39,770 nucleotides of DNA from Tetragenococcus halophilus. Lineage in GTDB: Bacteria > Bacillota > Bacilli > Lactobacillales > Enterococcaceae. The notes below the pieces were generated by a model. That model did no database searches. It saw nothing but the letters and a program-made list of their open reading frames with translations, and was not told the DNA's origin. The translations under genes and the position numbers were made by a program. How positions within the stretch are numbered: position 1 is the stretch's first letter; each line of letters begins with the position of its first letter. The stretch lies in assembly GCF_021474685.1 (NCBI RefSeq), contig NZ_JAKEIT010000024.1, positions 1-39,770 on the forward strand, given 5' to 3'. Of this stretch, positions 1 to 8,360 are shown piece after piece.

Positions 1-28
1 TAAATAATTGAAAAATTCACTATAAAGC

Positions 29-60
29 AAAAACCGACTGAAAAATTCAGCCGGTTTTTA
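29..60 (-). terminator. Rho-independent terminator of oppA
   Basis: A hairpin with arms ACCGRCTGA / TCAGYCGGT lies just after the oppA stop codon. The one non-Watson-Crick position is a G-U wobble only in the minus-strand RNA, and the minus-strand 3' side ends in a T run. Both facts point to termination of oppA. Confidence 0.8.
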
Positions 61-63
61 CCA

Positions 64-1707
64 TTATTCTTCTATCGATACCCATTTATAATCATATTTA
101 GCACCGGCACTATGAGACACAATGCCCTTTACTTTATCAGAAATCATATGTCCTTCTGCTTTTTGATAGACAGGAATAACGCCCATCTCTTCATTGATGA
201 CTCTTTCAGCGTCAAGTAAATCTTGGAAACGTTCTTTAGGATTATTTACGTGAGTTGTTGCTGAGTCTTCAACTAATTTATCATATTCATCATTACTCCA
301 TTTACCAAAGTTATATGAATTTCCTGATTCAAATAAATCAGTAAAACTGCTAGGATCTGCGTAATCAGCTCCCCAGCCACCGACAACAGCATCGAAGTCT
401 CCCTCAGTAGAACGATCGATACGAACAGTAAATGGCACTGTAGTTGAATTAACTTTCATACCATCTAGCTCTTCCCAGGCACCTTGAATATATTCACCTA
501 CTCTTTTGGTAGAATCTGTATCTTCAGCTAACAAATCAAATTCTAATGAATCAATACCTAGCTCTTCTTTAGCTTTTTCCCAATGCTCTTGCGCTTTTTC
601 TGGATCATATTCCAACGTAGAGTCCGAAACTTCGGTAAAGTCTTCATTAGTATCTGGATCTTTTCCAGTTTCTTCTGGAAGTAAGTTTGTCGAAGCGACA
701 GAACCATCACCTAAAACTTGATCTACTAAAGACTCGCGATCAATAGCATAAGACAAAGCCAAACGAAGGTCCTTATTTCTAAATGGAGAGTCTTCATCCT
801 CTTGATTTAATTCAATATAAGACGTACGTGCCTCTTTCACCGATTGATATTCTGGATCATTTGCATTTTGTTGTGCTAATTCTCCGGTAAGAACGACGTC
901 ATCGGTTTGTCCATCCTGAAATAAATTCAAACCTGTTGAGGATTCTTTAACAACTGAAACATTGATTTTATCTAGATTGACACTATCTTTATCCCAATAT
1001 TCATCATTAGCTGTATAACTCCATTCAGTATCGGAACCCGCTCCTTCAAACTCAGTTAAAGTAAACGGTCCATTATAAACCGAGTCATCTCCTGTTTTGG
1101 CATAATCTTCTCCTTTTTCTTCAACTACCTCTTGTGGTTGCGGGAAAAAGGAAGCAAAGGCTAATAGATTATCAAAAAATGGTGTTGGTGTATCTAATTT
1201 GATTTCTAATTCGTAATCATTTACCGCCGTAATACCCAACTCTGAAGGATCCTTATCTCCTTCAATAATATCGTCCCCATTTTCAACATAACCATAAAGG
1301 TAAGCATATTCTGAAGCTGTTTCCGGATCCACGGTACGTTGCCAACCGTAAACATAGTCATCGGCTGTCACTGGATCGCCATTAGACCATTTGGCGTCTT
1401 CTCTAAGTTTTATATTGTAAGTCAATCCATCATCTGAAACCTCAGCCATTTCAGCAGCTCCAGCTGGTTGAGGATCATTATTTTCATCTAAACGATAAAT
1501 TCCTTCGTAAACATTATTAAGCGCTGTAAAACTAATTGTATCCATTGCTAATGATAAATCAGCAGAAGGCATTTCTTGTACTACCGACAAATTAAATTCT
1601 TGTGACTCACTCTCTGCTTCGCCGCTTTCTGCTGTATCCCCTGTGGTACAAGCAGTTAGCAGTACTGTACTAACCAACATAAGCCCAAACAACTTTTTCT
1701 TTTTCAT
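64..1707 (-). CDS. oppA: Oligopeptide ABC transporter substrate-binding lipoprotein
   Basis: This is the extracellular peptide-binding component of an Opp-type ABC importer (SBP_bac_5 family), anchored to the membrane as a lipoprotein. The N-terminus has a short Lys-rich n-region and hydrophobic core, and a lipobox ending at Cys20 (LLTAC). The mature protein of about 527 residues has family hallmarks: an N-terminal lobe with the NNVYEGIYRL segment, the KLREDAKWSNGDPVTADD motif near residue 100, and a C-terminal VIPVYQ segment. The length of 547 aa is normal. The start ATG follows AAAAGGAG. The surface is very rich in Asp and Glu, as seen in salt-tolerant bacteria. No opp permease or ATPase gene is adjacent, so it is either a solitary binding protein or serves a permease encoded elsewhere. 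The exact peptide specificity cannot be read from sequence. Confidence 0.93.
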   Translation of the reverse strand: MKKKKLFGLMLVSTVLLTACTTGDTAESGEAESESQEFNLSVVQEMPSADLSLAMDTISFTALNNVYEGIYRLDENNDPQPAGAAEMAEVSDDGLTYNIKLREDAKWSNGDPVTADDYVYGWQRTVDPETASEYAYLYGYVENGDDIIEGDKDPSELGITAVNDYELEIKLDTPTPFFDNLLAFASFFPQPQEVVEEKGEDYAKTGDDSVYNGPFTLTEFEGAGSDTEWSYTANDEYWDKDSVNLDKINVSVVKESSTGLNLFQDGQTDDVVLTGELAQQNANDPEYQSVKEARTSYIELNQEDEDSPFRNKDLRLALSYAIDRESLVDQVLGDGSVASTNLLPEETGKDPDTNEDFTEVSDSTLEYDPEKAQEHWEKAKEELGIDSLEFDLLAEDTDSTKRVGEYIQGAWEELDGMKVNSTTVPFTVRIDRSTEGDFDAVVGGWGADYADPSSFTDLFESGNSYNFGKWSNDEYDKLVEDSATTHVNNPKERFQDLLDAERVINEEMGVIPVYQKAEGHMISDKVKGIVSHSAGAKYDYKWVSIEE

Positions 1708-1753
1708 TCAAACACTCCTTTTTATATAAGTTAAACTCCTTGATATGAATAAC

Positions 1754-1782
1754 ATTGTACAAAAACTGTTATTGTTTTGCAA
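1754..1782 (-). promoter_or_regulatory. Probable sigma-A promoter of oppA
   Basis: On the minus strand, TTGCAA (1782-1777) and TACAAT (1759-1754) are separated by exactly 17 bp, about 46 bp upstream of the oppA start codon. This is a good match to the vegetative consensus. Confidence 0.6.
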
Positions 1783-1929
1783 TTAAATTTTCAAAAAATT
1801 TTCTATTTTCTAACTTATCTAAAAATTAAAACCCTATGATGATTTCCATAAAGAAAAGAAATCGCATTCTTTTTAAAAAATAAAAAAATCGTTTATAATA
1901 AATAATAGATAGAAAGGAGAGGATAGTAA

Positions 1930-2382
1930 ATGGCTTGGGATATGAACGATTACCCAGCATCAATGAAAAGCTTGGACAAATTAGTTCGCAAAAAGGCCAT
2001 TGATATGGCTAATGCTTTACTACAAGACGGTTATCCGGAAGGTCGTGCTATTCCAATCGCTACAGAACAAGCACAACAATGGTACGATAATGCAAGTTCA
2101 GAAGAAAGAGAATCCTTTCGTCAAGAAAAGCCGCCACAAAAAAGTGATTCTCATGACACTTCAAAAAGAAGCGGAAAATTGTTAGACGCAGATGTTAAAG
2201 TAAATTACTCAGACAAACAATGGCAAGTCATATCAAAAGGTGCTAAAAAACCAAGCGAAACTTATGACACTAAAGAAGAAGCTATTGAACGCGCAAAATA
2301 TATCGCTCAGAACAAAGAAACAACTTTGCAAATTTATAAAGAAAACGGTGACCTCCAAGAAACACGTGACTTTTCTAAATAA
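1930..2382 (+). CDS. YdaT-like general stress protein with C-terminal DUF2188
   Basis: This is a small soluble protein of 150 aa with two parts. Residues 1-55 match the N-terminal region of Bacillus YdaT-type proteins (AWDMNDYP, then VRKKAIDMANALL, then EGRAIPIATEQAQQWY). Residues about 95-150 form a DUF2188 domain, recognisable by the VISKGAKKPSETYDTKEEAI pattern. Bacillus relatives belong to the general stress group, but the biochemical role is unknown. The ATG follows AGAAAGGAGAGG at good spacing. A possible -10 (TATAAT, 1894-1899) precedes it without a convincing -35. It converges on the MazG-like gene and shares its terminator. I am sure of the family and not of the function. Confidence 0.82.
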   Translation: MAWDMNDYPASMKSLDKLVRKKAIDMANALLQDGYPEGRAIPIATEQAQQWYDNASSEERESFRQEKPPQKSDSHDTSKRSGKLLDADVKVNYSDKQWQVISKGAKKPSETYDTKEEAIERAKYIAQNKETTLQIYKENGDLQETRDFSK

Positions 2383-2406
2383 TAAGTTACCCACTTTTAC
2401 AAAATG

Positions 2407-2446
2407 AAAAAGTCCTCCTGAACTGCTTGTCAGGAGGATTTTTTAG
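2407..2446. terminator. Bidirectional terminator between convergent genes
   Basis: A perfect 9-bp stem TCCTCCTGA / TCAGGAGGA with an 8-nt loop is flanked by an A run on the left and a T run on the right. It can therefore end the YdaT-like gene and the opposite MazG-like gene. Confidence 0.85.
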
Positions 2447-2455
2447 CAAATTTTT

Positions 2456-2959
2456 TTACTTCTCTTCTTTTTGTCTTTGTAATTCTTTTGTTATTTTACC
2501 CTCAGGCGCAAAATCTGCTTCCCAATTTGCTGGCTTCAACACTTTATTAGTCTTTTTGTCATAATGGGGTTTGCCATCTGGAAACACTTTGCCCATATTC
2601 GCTTGATGAACGATCTCCATTATCGGCTTGGGGTCAACGCCAAGTAATACAAAAGAACCATAAGTAAAATACATTATATCTGCTAAAGCATCCGTTTGTG
2701 CAACTAGTGGATTAATTTCAGCGTTTTGTTTACTTAAAACTTTTCCTTTTGCCTGTTCAATTGCTTCGTGTAAACCATCCACTAGTTCAGAAAAATCTTC
2801 TTTATTATCTGGACTTGCAGCATACAATAATTCAACAATTTCTTCTACTTTAAAACTTGCCCGATGAAGTGCTTTGCTTTTAGTAAAAGCGGTTGGTTCA
2901 TCAGGTTGCTCGGGATTAAAAGTTGCATGGAATTCTTTTGCCATTTCAAATGGTTCCAA
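2456..2959 (-). CDS. MazG/PRA-PH-like nucleotide pyrophosphohydrolase
   Basis: This 167-aa protein belongs to the all-alpha NTP pyrophosphohydrolase superfamily (MazG and phosphoribosyl-ATP pyrophosphohydrolase fold). These enzymes hydrolyse nucleoside triphosphates, often aberrant ones, to monophosphate and pyrophosphate. The metal-binding pattern is visible: a VEEIVELL helix near residue 38 and an AQTDALADIMYF helix near residue 88, supplying the usual Glu and Asp ligands. The C-terminal half (NMGKVFPDGKPHYD, then VLKPANW) is characteristic of a Firmicutes subgroup often annotated only as hypothetical. The start is a TTG at 2959, about 6 nt after AGGAAGGAAG; the first ATG lies too far downstream of any ribosome binding site. 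It is the last gene of an operon with the HAD phosphatase and DUF72 genes. The substrate is unknown. Confidence 0.75.
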   Translation of the reverse strand: MEPFEMAKEFHATFNPEQPDEPTAFTKSKALHRASFKVEEIVELLYAASPDNKEDFSELVDGLHEAIEQAKGKVLSKQNAEINPLVAQTDALADIMYFTYGSFVLLGVDPKPIMEIVHQANMGKVFPDGKPHYDKKTNKVLKPANWEADFAPEGKITKELQRQKEEK

Positions 2960-2973
2960 AAATATCTTCCTTC

Positions 2974-3816
2974 CTATTCCTTAATTAAATTAAAATAACG
3001 CAAAGCAGCAGTGATCCCATCTTGGTTGTTTGTGGCTGTCACATAATCCGCCGCTTGTTTTGTTTTTGCCGTAGCATTCCCCATCGCAACGCCTAAGCCA
3101 GCCCCTTGTATAATTTCGATATCATTTAAATGGTCACCAAAAACCATTGTTTCTTCCAGCTTGATACCCAAATGTTCGACCAAAAACTTAAGACCCGCTA
3201 ATTTTGAACTTCCTTTAGGCACGATGTCAACTGAATATGGATTCGAACGTTTAAGATCACAATGAGGTAAAGCTGCTGCCAATCTTTCAGTCTCATATTC
3301 CGGACTCAACATTACACATTGATAAATAGGTTCTTTTAAAATAGCAAGACTACTATATCTTTGTTTGCGTCGATTAGGACTATACTTTTGTAAAAACCGT
3401 TTCATTTTCCGGATAGGAAAGTAATGCGGTACAAAACGCATAAAGTGTAATAAAAGCTGAGATTGGCCAAAACGCATCGTCCAGCTCCCTGCAGAATGAT
3501 TTTTTCCACACAAGATCATTTGACAAAAATGCTGGTCTGCATAAGAAACGATTTCAGCTAAAGCTTCTGTTTCAAAGGCGCGCTCATAAATCATTTGCTC
3601 TTTAGTATAAACTAGTTGACCGTTACAGGCGATAAATAAATCAAAAGGCAAATCTTTTAAAATATGAGCGACACTTTTGGGCGTACGAGCAGTAGACACA
3701 CCACAAACAATCCCTTTTTTATGTAAAGTTCTAATAGCGTTTTTCGTATTTTTAGCAATTCTTCCCTTATTTGTCAAAAGAGTTCCATCTATATCAAAAA
3801 AAATCGCCTTTATCAT
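2974..3816 (-). CDS. Cof-type HAD-IIB family sugar/nucleotide phosphatase
   Basis: This 280-aa cytosolic phosphatase is of the Cof/YidA class. HAD motif I is at residues 8-14 (DIDGTLL), with Asp8 the nucleophile. Motif II is in the GVSTAR segment, a Lys (motif III) lies in the PKGSSKLAGLK stretch near residue 205, and motif IV is GDHLNDIEII followed by GLGVAMGNA. The C2-type cap between motifs II and III includes an unusually basic stretch (RKMKRFLQKYSPNRRKQR, about residues 137-154). Members dephosphorylate sugar phosphates, FMN, PLP or similar small molecules, and specificity cannot be deduced here. It sits 14-15 nt from its neighbours on both sides, in one operon. Confidence 0.88.
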   Translation of the reverse strand: MIKAIFFDIDGTLLTNKGRIAKNTKNAIRTLHKKGIVCGVSTARTPKSVAHILKDLPFDLFIACNGQLVYTKEQMIYERAFETEALAEIVSYADQHFCQMILCGKNHSAGSWTMRFGQSQLLLHFMRFVPHYFPIRKMKRFLQKYSPNRRKQRYSSLAILKEPIYQCVMLSPEYETERLAAALPHCDLKRSNPYSVDIVPKGSSKLAGLKFLVEHLGIKLEETMVFGDHLNDIEIIQGAGLGVAMGNATAKTKQAADYVTATNNQDGITAALRYFNLIKE

Positions 3817-3831
3817 TTTTTCACCGACTTC

Positions 3832-4662
3832 TTAGAACAAGCCTAATTGGCTAGGATTTAAATTCTCAAAATCAAGTTGTAACAGGTCTTTGAACTGTAA
3901 CGCATTTTCCGCTGCGTCACCACCAGCGTTATTATTAAAAATAATAGCAACTTGCTTACTTTGTTCTTTTACCGCAGCAACAGCCTCTTGCAGTTCTTCT
4001 AATTCTTTCTTACTATAACGGTAATTGGTACGCAAGCGTTTAGCATCTGGGCCGGTAGCATTCCAACCGATATCGTTACGTCCATGAAAACGGAAAAAGA
4101 CAAAAGACGAGTTGGTCACATAAGTGTCAAAAGGAATCGTGGTCGATAATTTCTTCGGCTCATCAACGATAACTAAAGAAAATTTCTGTTCCTGCATAAA
4201 TGCTCTAGTCTGTGCCAGAAAAGCTGAATCATACCAGCTGTTATTACGCAATTCAATAGCAATCGGTATTTGCGGAAACAACTGACGAAGTATCCTCAAA
4301 TAATCAACATTTTTGCGCTTACAATCAAAATAAGGTGGGAATTGCGCTAATAAGCAGAATAAATTTTTCTGCTCAATCATAGGTTTTAAGCTTTCTAGCA
4401 GTTCTTGCGCAAGTCCTTTTAACGATCCACCTTCTGCAAGCTCCTCATGCTTAGTAAAAACCTTAGGTAATTTCATAATAAATTGAAAACGCTCAGGTAC
4501 TTGTTTTAACCATTCTTTGACATAAGTTTGCTTAGGAATGGCATAAAAACTCGTATCCATTTCGACCAACGGAAAGTAAGCAGCGTATTCAAATAAGCTA
4601 CTTTCTTTTTTCCCAGTCAAATATGTATGTTCCTTAAAACTTGTACAGCCAATCTGAATCAT
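3832..4662 (-). CDS. DUF72 (YecE-like) family protein
   Basis: This 276-aa protein is a TIM-barrel-like DUF72 member. Recognisable segments are the N-terminal IGCTSFKEH, MDTSFYAIPK near residue 36, FIMKLPKVFTKH near 60, the central ELRNNSW, and FFRFHGRNDIGWN near residue 190, followed by IIFNNNAGGDAAENA. These are the conserved blocks of the family, whose biochemical function is unknown. It is the first gene of a three-gene operon with a Cof-type phosphatase and a MazG-like hydrolase. That context suggests metabolite repair or housekeeping, which is only an inference. The ATG at 4662 is well placed at the divergent intergenic region shared with the asparaginase gene. Confidence 0.88.
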   Translation of the reverse strand: MIQIGCTSFKEHTYLTGKKESSLFEYAAYFPLVEMDTSFYAIPKQTYVKEWLKQVPERFQFIMKLPKVFTKHEELAEGGSLKGLAQELLESLKPMIEQKNLFCLLAQFPPYFDCKRKNVDYLRILRQLFPQIPIAIELRNNSWYDSAFLAQTRAFMQEQKFSLVIVDEPKKLSTTIPFDTYVTNSSFVFFRFHGRNDIGWNATGPDAKRLRTNYRYSKKELEELQEAVAAVKEQSKQVAIIFNNNAGGDAAENALQFKDLLQLDFENLNPSQLGLF

Positions 4663-4717
4663 TTTACTTCCCTCTTTATTTTAAAGTTTAATCTATTATA
4701 AAGAGAAAAAATGTATG

Positions 4718-4743
4718 ACGCAACAAAATATAATTTGTTGTGT
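4718..4743. promoter_or_regulatory. Dyad symmetry in the DUF72/asparaginase divergent region
   Basis: CAACAAA (4721-4727) and TTTGTTG (4734-4740) form a 7-bp inverted repeat around an ATATAA centre, with partial extension on both sides. It lies between two divergent genes and could be a repressor operator. No regulator is identifiable nearby. Confidence 0.35.
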
Positions 4744-4805
4744 TTTCTTTTCCTCACTTTTACGATAAAATTGATAGACTAGCTAAAAAAGAAAGGGTGA
4801 AAGCA

Positions 4806-5774
4806 ATGAAACAAATCCTTGTTTTACATACTGGTGGCACCATCGCTATGAAAGAAAATCCGTCTACTGGAAGTGTAAGTCCGGACTCAAAAAATCCATT
4901 AACAGATGCACCGATTACCCTAGCAAAAGATGTCCATTTGATCACAGAAAATATTTTTAACCTCCCTAGCCCCCATATTACACCTGAACATATGCTTAAA
5001 ATAAAAGAACGTATACAAAAGGCTTATCAAAATGGTATAGATAGTGTGGTTATCACCCACGGCACTGATACTTTGGAAGAAACAGCTTATTTCTTAGATC
5101 TAACGATCGGCAACTGGCTTCCGATTGTTCTTACTGGTGCAATGCGTTCAAGTAACGAATTAGGTAGCGATGGCTTATATAACTTCGCCAGTGCTATACG
5201 AGTAGCAGCTTCACCAGATGCCAAAGACCAAGGTGTGTTAGTTGTGATGAATGATGAAATACATGCCGCTCGTTATGTAACCAAAACCCATACCACAAAT
5301 GTCGCGACTTTTCGCACTCCTTCTATCGGTCCCATTGGTATGATAAATAAAAATAACGTTATATTTTTACAAAAAATTTTGCATTCACAATATACAGATA
5401 TCTCCTCAGCATCTGGCTTTATCCCTATCCTAAAAGCTTATGCTGGTATGAGCGGTGAATTATTAGAAGGCTTATCTTATCTATCGCTAGACGGTTTAGT
5501 CATTGAAGCCTTAGGAGCAGGTAATTTGCCTCCAGAAAATATCGACCCTTTACAAAAACTATTGGATGCTCAAGTGCCAATTGTTCTAGTCTCACGTTGC
5601 TTTAATGGGATTGCTGAAGCTGTTTACGATTACAGAGGCGGCGGCAGCGAGCTACAAAAAATGGGCGTGGTTTTTTCTCCGAATATTAATAGTCAAAAAG
5701 TCCGCATAAAATTATTAATCGCTAATAATCTCCAACTAAAAAAAGACGAATTGGTCGATTTTATGCAACATTAA
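4806..5774 (+). CDS. ansA: L-asparaginase, type I-like cytosolic enzyme
   Basis: The enzyme hydrolyses asparagine to aspartate and ammonia. I place the start at the ATG at 4806, preceded by GAAAGGGTGA, giving 322 aa, the usual length. The longer reading from a GTG at 4740 lacks a ribosome binding site and adds a non-conserved extension. Both catalytic triads are visible: LHTGGTIA places the nucleophile Thr at residue 12 or its neighbour Thr9, and THGTDTLEET supplies Thr87 and Asp88, with the conserved GAMRSSNELGSDG segment downstream. No signal peptide is present, so it acts in the cytosol. It is monocistronic, ending at a terminator shared with the thioesterase gene. Confidence 0.9.
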   Translation: MKQILVLHTGGTIAMKENPSTGSVSPDSKNPLTDAPITLAKDVHLITENIFNLPSPHITPEHMLKIKERIQKAYQNGIDSVVITHGTDTLEETAYFLDLTIGNWLPIVLTGAMRSSNELGSDGLYNFASAIRVAASPDAKDQGVLVVMNDEIHAARYVTKTHTTNVATFRTPSIGPIGMINKNNVIFLQKILHSQYTDISSASGFIPILKAYAGMSGELLEGLSYLSLDGLVIEALGAGNLPPENIDPLQKLLDAQVPIVLVSRCFNGIAEAVYDYRGGGSELQKMGVVFSPNINSQKVRIKLLIANNLQLKKDELVDFMQH

Positions 5775-5825
5775 AAAATCCCTTGTTAACTAGATTTTGT
5801 ACTAGTTAACAAGGGATAACTTTTA
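5775..5825. terminator. Bidirectional terminator between asparaginase and thioesterase genes
   Basis: A perfect 15-bp stem (5779-5793 with 5802-5816) with an 8-nt loop is flanked by six A on the left and T-rich sequence on the right. It lies immediately downstream of both convergent stop codons. Confidence 0.88.
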
Positions 5826-6560
5826 TTTTTCTTGCCATTCAATTTGAGCTTCACAGTATTTTTTATCTGCAATTTTAATCGCATGACGCGTCCTCTTGCC
5901 GCTTTCCTGATCCACGATCTCATAAAGACTTTCAATCTGATTGCCATATTCAACCTCTTTATCAAAACGAACGTTGATATATTTGGGCTCATAAGTGGTT
6001 AAAAAGTCATATCCCAAGCCATCAATTAGCCAATCAAAATACACGGAATTATTGACATGATGATTACTATCAATATCATAAAAACGAACGTTATATGCAG
6101 TACTACTTGGATTTTCTAAAGGCTCAACCTTTGGTGGACGTTTGATTTTAGTAATTTTTTCACTTTCAAAGGGTGCAATAATATCTGCAGTTACACTACT
6201 AATTTTACGTGTTGTATAATTCATTAAAGAAAAAATAGATTCAATATGAACTAACTCTTCTCCAGATTCTGTGGTAATCCAAAAGTCCCGATAGCAGAAA
6301 TATTTGTTATATTGCATCGCTTGAGTTGTCACTTGAATTTTTTCATTGACCCTTGGTAAACGAGAAATGAAAACTTCATAATGTGTAATAATCCATGTTA
6401 CGCCAAATTGATGTATGTAATCATTTCCTCTGTTCAACACATCACTTTGTTCTTCTGATACCTTGATGACAATCGCAATCATGGTCGAAAGTTTCATTGT
6501 ATGGTTTACATCACATTCGTAATAAGTCACTTCATGTGGAATTGTATATTTTGCTCCCAA
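5823..6560 (-). CDS. Acyl-ACP thioesterase
   Basis: This 245-aa double-hotdog enzyme belongs to the FatA/FatB-like family and hydrolyses acyl-ACP to release free fatty acids. The N-terminal hotdog starts with YECDVNHTMKL. The second hotdog carries the characteristic DIDSNHHVNNSVYFDW block, in which the Asn and His are the usual active-site residues. The start is a TTG at 6560, placed 9 nt after AAAGGAGG; no in-frame ATG fits that site. The gene stands alone. Together with cfa at 16.7 kb it suggests active tuning of membrane fatty acids, an inference from content only. Confidence 0.88.
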   Translation of the reverse strand: MGAKYTIPHEVTYYECDVNHTMKLSTMIAIVIKVSEEQSDVLNRGNDYIHQFGVTWIITHYEVFISRLPRVNEKIQVTTQAMQYNKYFCYRDFWITTESGEELVHIESIFSLMNYTTRKISSVTADIIAPFESEKITKIKRPPKVEPLENPSSTAYNVRFYDIDSNHHVNNSVYFDWLIDGLGYDFLTTYEPKYINVRFDKEVEYGNQIESLYEIVDQESGKRTRHAIKIADKKYCEAQIEWQEK

Positions 6561-6660
6561 ACCAACAATCCTCCTTTATAGCTATTAAATATTCAACAAA
6601 ACAATTATAACAGAAAATTTTTTATACGTCTGTTTTCCCTTTATTTTTGTCTTTTAATCT

Positions 6661-6692
6661 AAAAAAAAAGAAGAGCACACGCACTCTTCTTT
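6661..6692 (-). terminator. Terminator of tcyP
   Basis: The 9-bp stem AAAGAAGAG / CTCTTCTTT is followed on the minus strand by a run of T (A at 6661-6669 on the plus strand), directly after the tcyP stop. Confidence 0.82.
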
Positions 6693-6713
6693 GAACTATA
6701 TTTTATTATTTGA

Positions 6714-8108
6714 TTATGCTTCATTTTCAGTAACTACTTGAGCGGAATCGTTTAATGTGTCGCGATCTAAATCATGGAGCCTTGCGCTTGTTACAACACC
6801 AGCTACCATACTATCACTAACATTTACCAAAGTTCTAGCCATATCGATCAATGGTTCAACTGAAATAACTAATCCGACAATCGCTACTGGCAAGTTCATT
6901 GAACTTAGTACGATAAGAGAGGCAAATGTTGCACCGCCACCAACACCAGCTACGCCGAATGAACTAATCGTTACAACCAAAATCAACATTAAAATAAAGC
7001 GCCAATCAAAAATATCAACACCTGCATTGGGTGCCACAATAGTTGCTAACATTGCTGGATAAAGTCCTGCACAACCATTTTGTCCAATAGAAATACCAAA
7101 ACTACCGGCAAAATTAGCTGTTGCATCTTCTACACCTAATGCTTTGGTTTGGGTCTGCAAATTCATTGGTAATGCGCCTGCGCTTGAGCGAGATGTAAAA
7201 GCAAAACTCAATACAGGAAATGACTTTTTAAAATAGGTCAATGGGTTAACTCGTACAGAAGCTAGCAATAAACTATGTACAAGTAACACAATAATCAATC
7301 CTACATAAGAAGCGATGATAAACGTACCTAAGTTAACAATTGCTCCAAAATCACTTGTTGCTAATACGTTAGTCATCAAAGCAAACACGCCAAATGGTGT
7401 TAGACGTAAAACAAGTGTCACAATACGCATAACGATACTATACAAACTTTCGATAATACGGTTAAATACAGTTGCTTGTTCAGGATTTTTGCGTTTTACA
7501 CCTAAATAAGCTATACCAACAAAAGCTGAAAAGATCACAACACCAATAGTAGAAGTATCTCGACTACCCGCTAAATCAGCAAATACGTTCGTTGGAATAA
7601 AGGAAAGTATTTGTTCTGGGATCGATAAGTCTTGAACTTCTGATTGTTGTTCAGTAATTTCAGCGATCCGATTGGATTCTTCAGCGCCTTGGGCAAATTG
7701 GGCACCATCTAAATTAAACAGCATTACCATTGAAACCCCGATTAATGCCGCAATAGCAACAGTTCCTAAAAGCGTTGCTAAAACTGAAAAACTGATTTTT
7801 CCGATCTTTGAGCTTTCCTTCATCCGAGTAAATGCACTCACGATGGAAACAAAAACCAAAGGCATGATGAGCATTTGAAGAAAAGCAACATAGCCATCCC
7901 CGACTAATGTAATCCATTCCAGTGACTGATCAACAACTGCATTTTCTGTCCCAAAAATAAGTTGTAATATACCACCGAATAAAATGCCGGCAAATAGACC
8001 TGTAAAGACACGAGTTGAGAACTTAACATGCTTTTTGTGCATACGATATAAAGCATAGAGTACTGCAACAAATAAAAGTATAACAATTACAGTGAGCAGA
8101 TTTGTCAT
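6714..8108 (-). CDS. tcyP: L-cystine sodium/proton symporter, TcyP type
   Basis: This is a 464-aa integral membrane symporter of the dicarboxylate/amino acid:cation symporter family, most like the TcyP cystine importer. Features are an N-terminal transmembrane helix followed by the KHVKFSTRVFTGLFAGILFGG segment, a re-entrant region with SRSSAGALPMNLQTQ near residue 305, and the FGISIGQNGCAGLYP and GVAGVGGGATFASL blocks typical of this subgroup. About eight membrane segments plus two re-entrant hairpins are expected. The start ATG follows GGAGGAAG. It has its own promoter and a leader of roughly 125 nt. Cystine specificity is inferred from subgroup resemblance; another neutral or acidic amino acid is possible. 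Confidence 0.85.
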   Translation of the reverse strand: MTNLLTVIVILLFVAVLYALYRMHKKHVKFSTRVFTGLFAGILFGGILQLIFGTENAVVDQSLEWITLVGDGYVAFLQMLIMPLVFVSIVSAFTRMKESSKIGKISFSVLATLLGTVAIAALIGVSMVMLFNLDGAQFAQGAEESNRIAEITEQQSEVQDLSIPEQILSFIPTNVFADLAGSRDTSTIGVVIFSAFVGIAYLGVKRKNPEQATVFNRIIESLYSIVMRIVTLVLRLTPFGVFALMTNVLATSDFGAIVNLGTFIIASYVGLIIVLLVHSLLLASVRVNPLTYFKKSFPVLSFAFTSRSSAGALPMNLQTQTKALGVEDATANFAGSFGISIGQNGCAGLYPAMLATIVAPNAGVDIFDWRFILMLILVVTISSFGVAGVGGGATFASLIVLSSMNLPVAIVGLVISVEPLIDMARTLVNVSDSMVAGVVTSARLHDLDRDTLNDSAQVVTENEA

Positions 8109-8226
8109 TTAACTTCCTCCTTCATATTTCTACGTTTATAATGACAAGTCCGTCAAAGGAAGTAAAGGTTCCTAGTGACCATTCTTCAACAGTACACTCT
8201 AATGAAAATGCGTGTGAAAAAATCAT

Positions 8227-8269
8227 TAGTGACCTTTTCATTATAACTTTGAGGGTATTTAATGTCTAA
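8227..8269 (-). promoter_or_regulatory. Probable tcyP promoter and leader repeat
   Basis: The minus-strand TTAGAC (8269-8264) and TATAAT (8245-8240) are 18 bp apart. The octamer GGTCACTA then occurs at 8234-8227 and again at 8180-8173 in the leader, 54 bp apart. The repeat could be regulatory. Confidence 0.45.
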
Positions 8270-8360
8270 TATTTGTTCTTGTATTTAGTAAGTTAGCAAC
8301 TTTTAGCTATTGAAAAGTTGTGCTATAGTAGGTAAGCATGCAGTAAAGGAGGCATTTTTT

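Noticed and set aside
6757-7878. Several 60-100 codon plus-strand frames opposite tcyP
   Set aside because: Antisense shadows of a well-supported membrane protein gene, without start signals.
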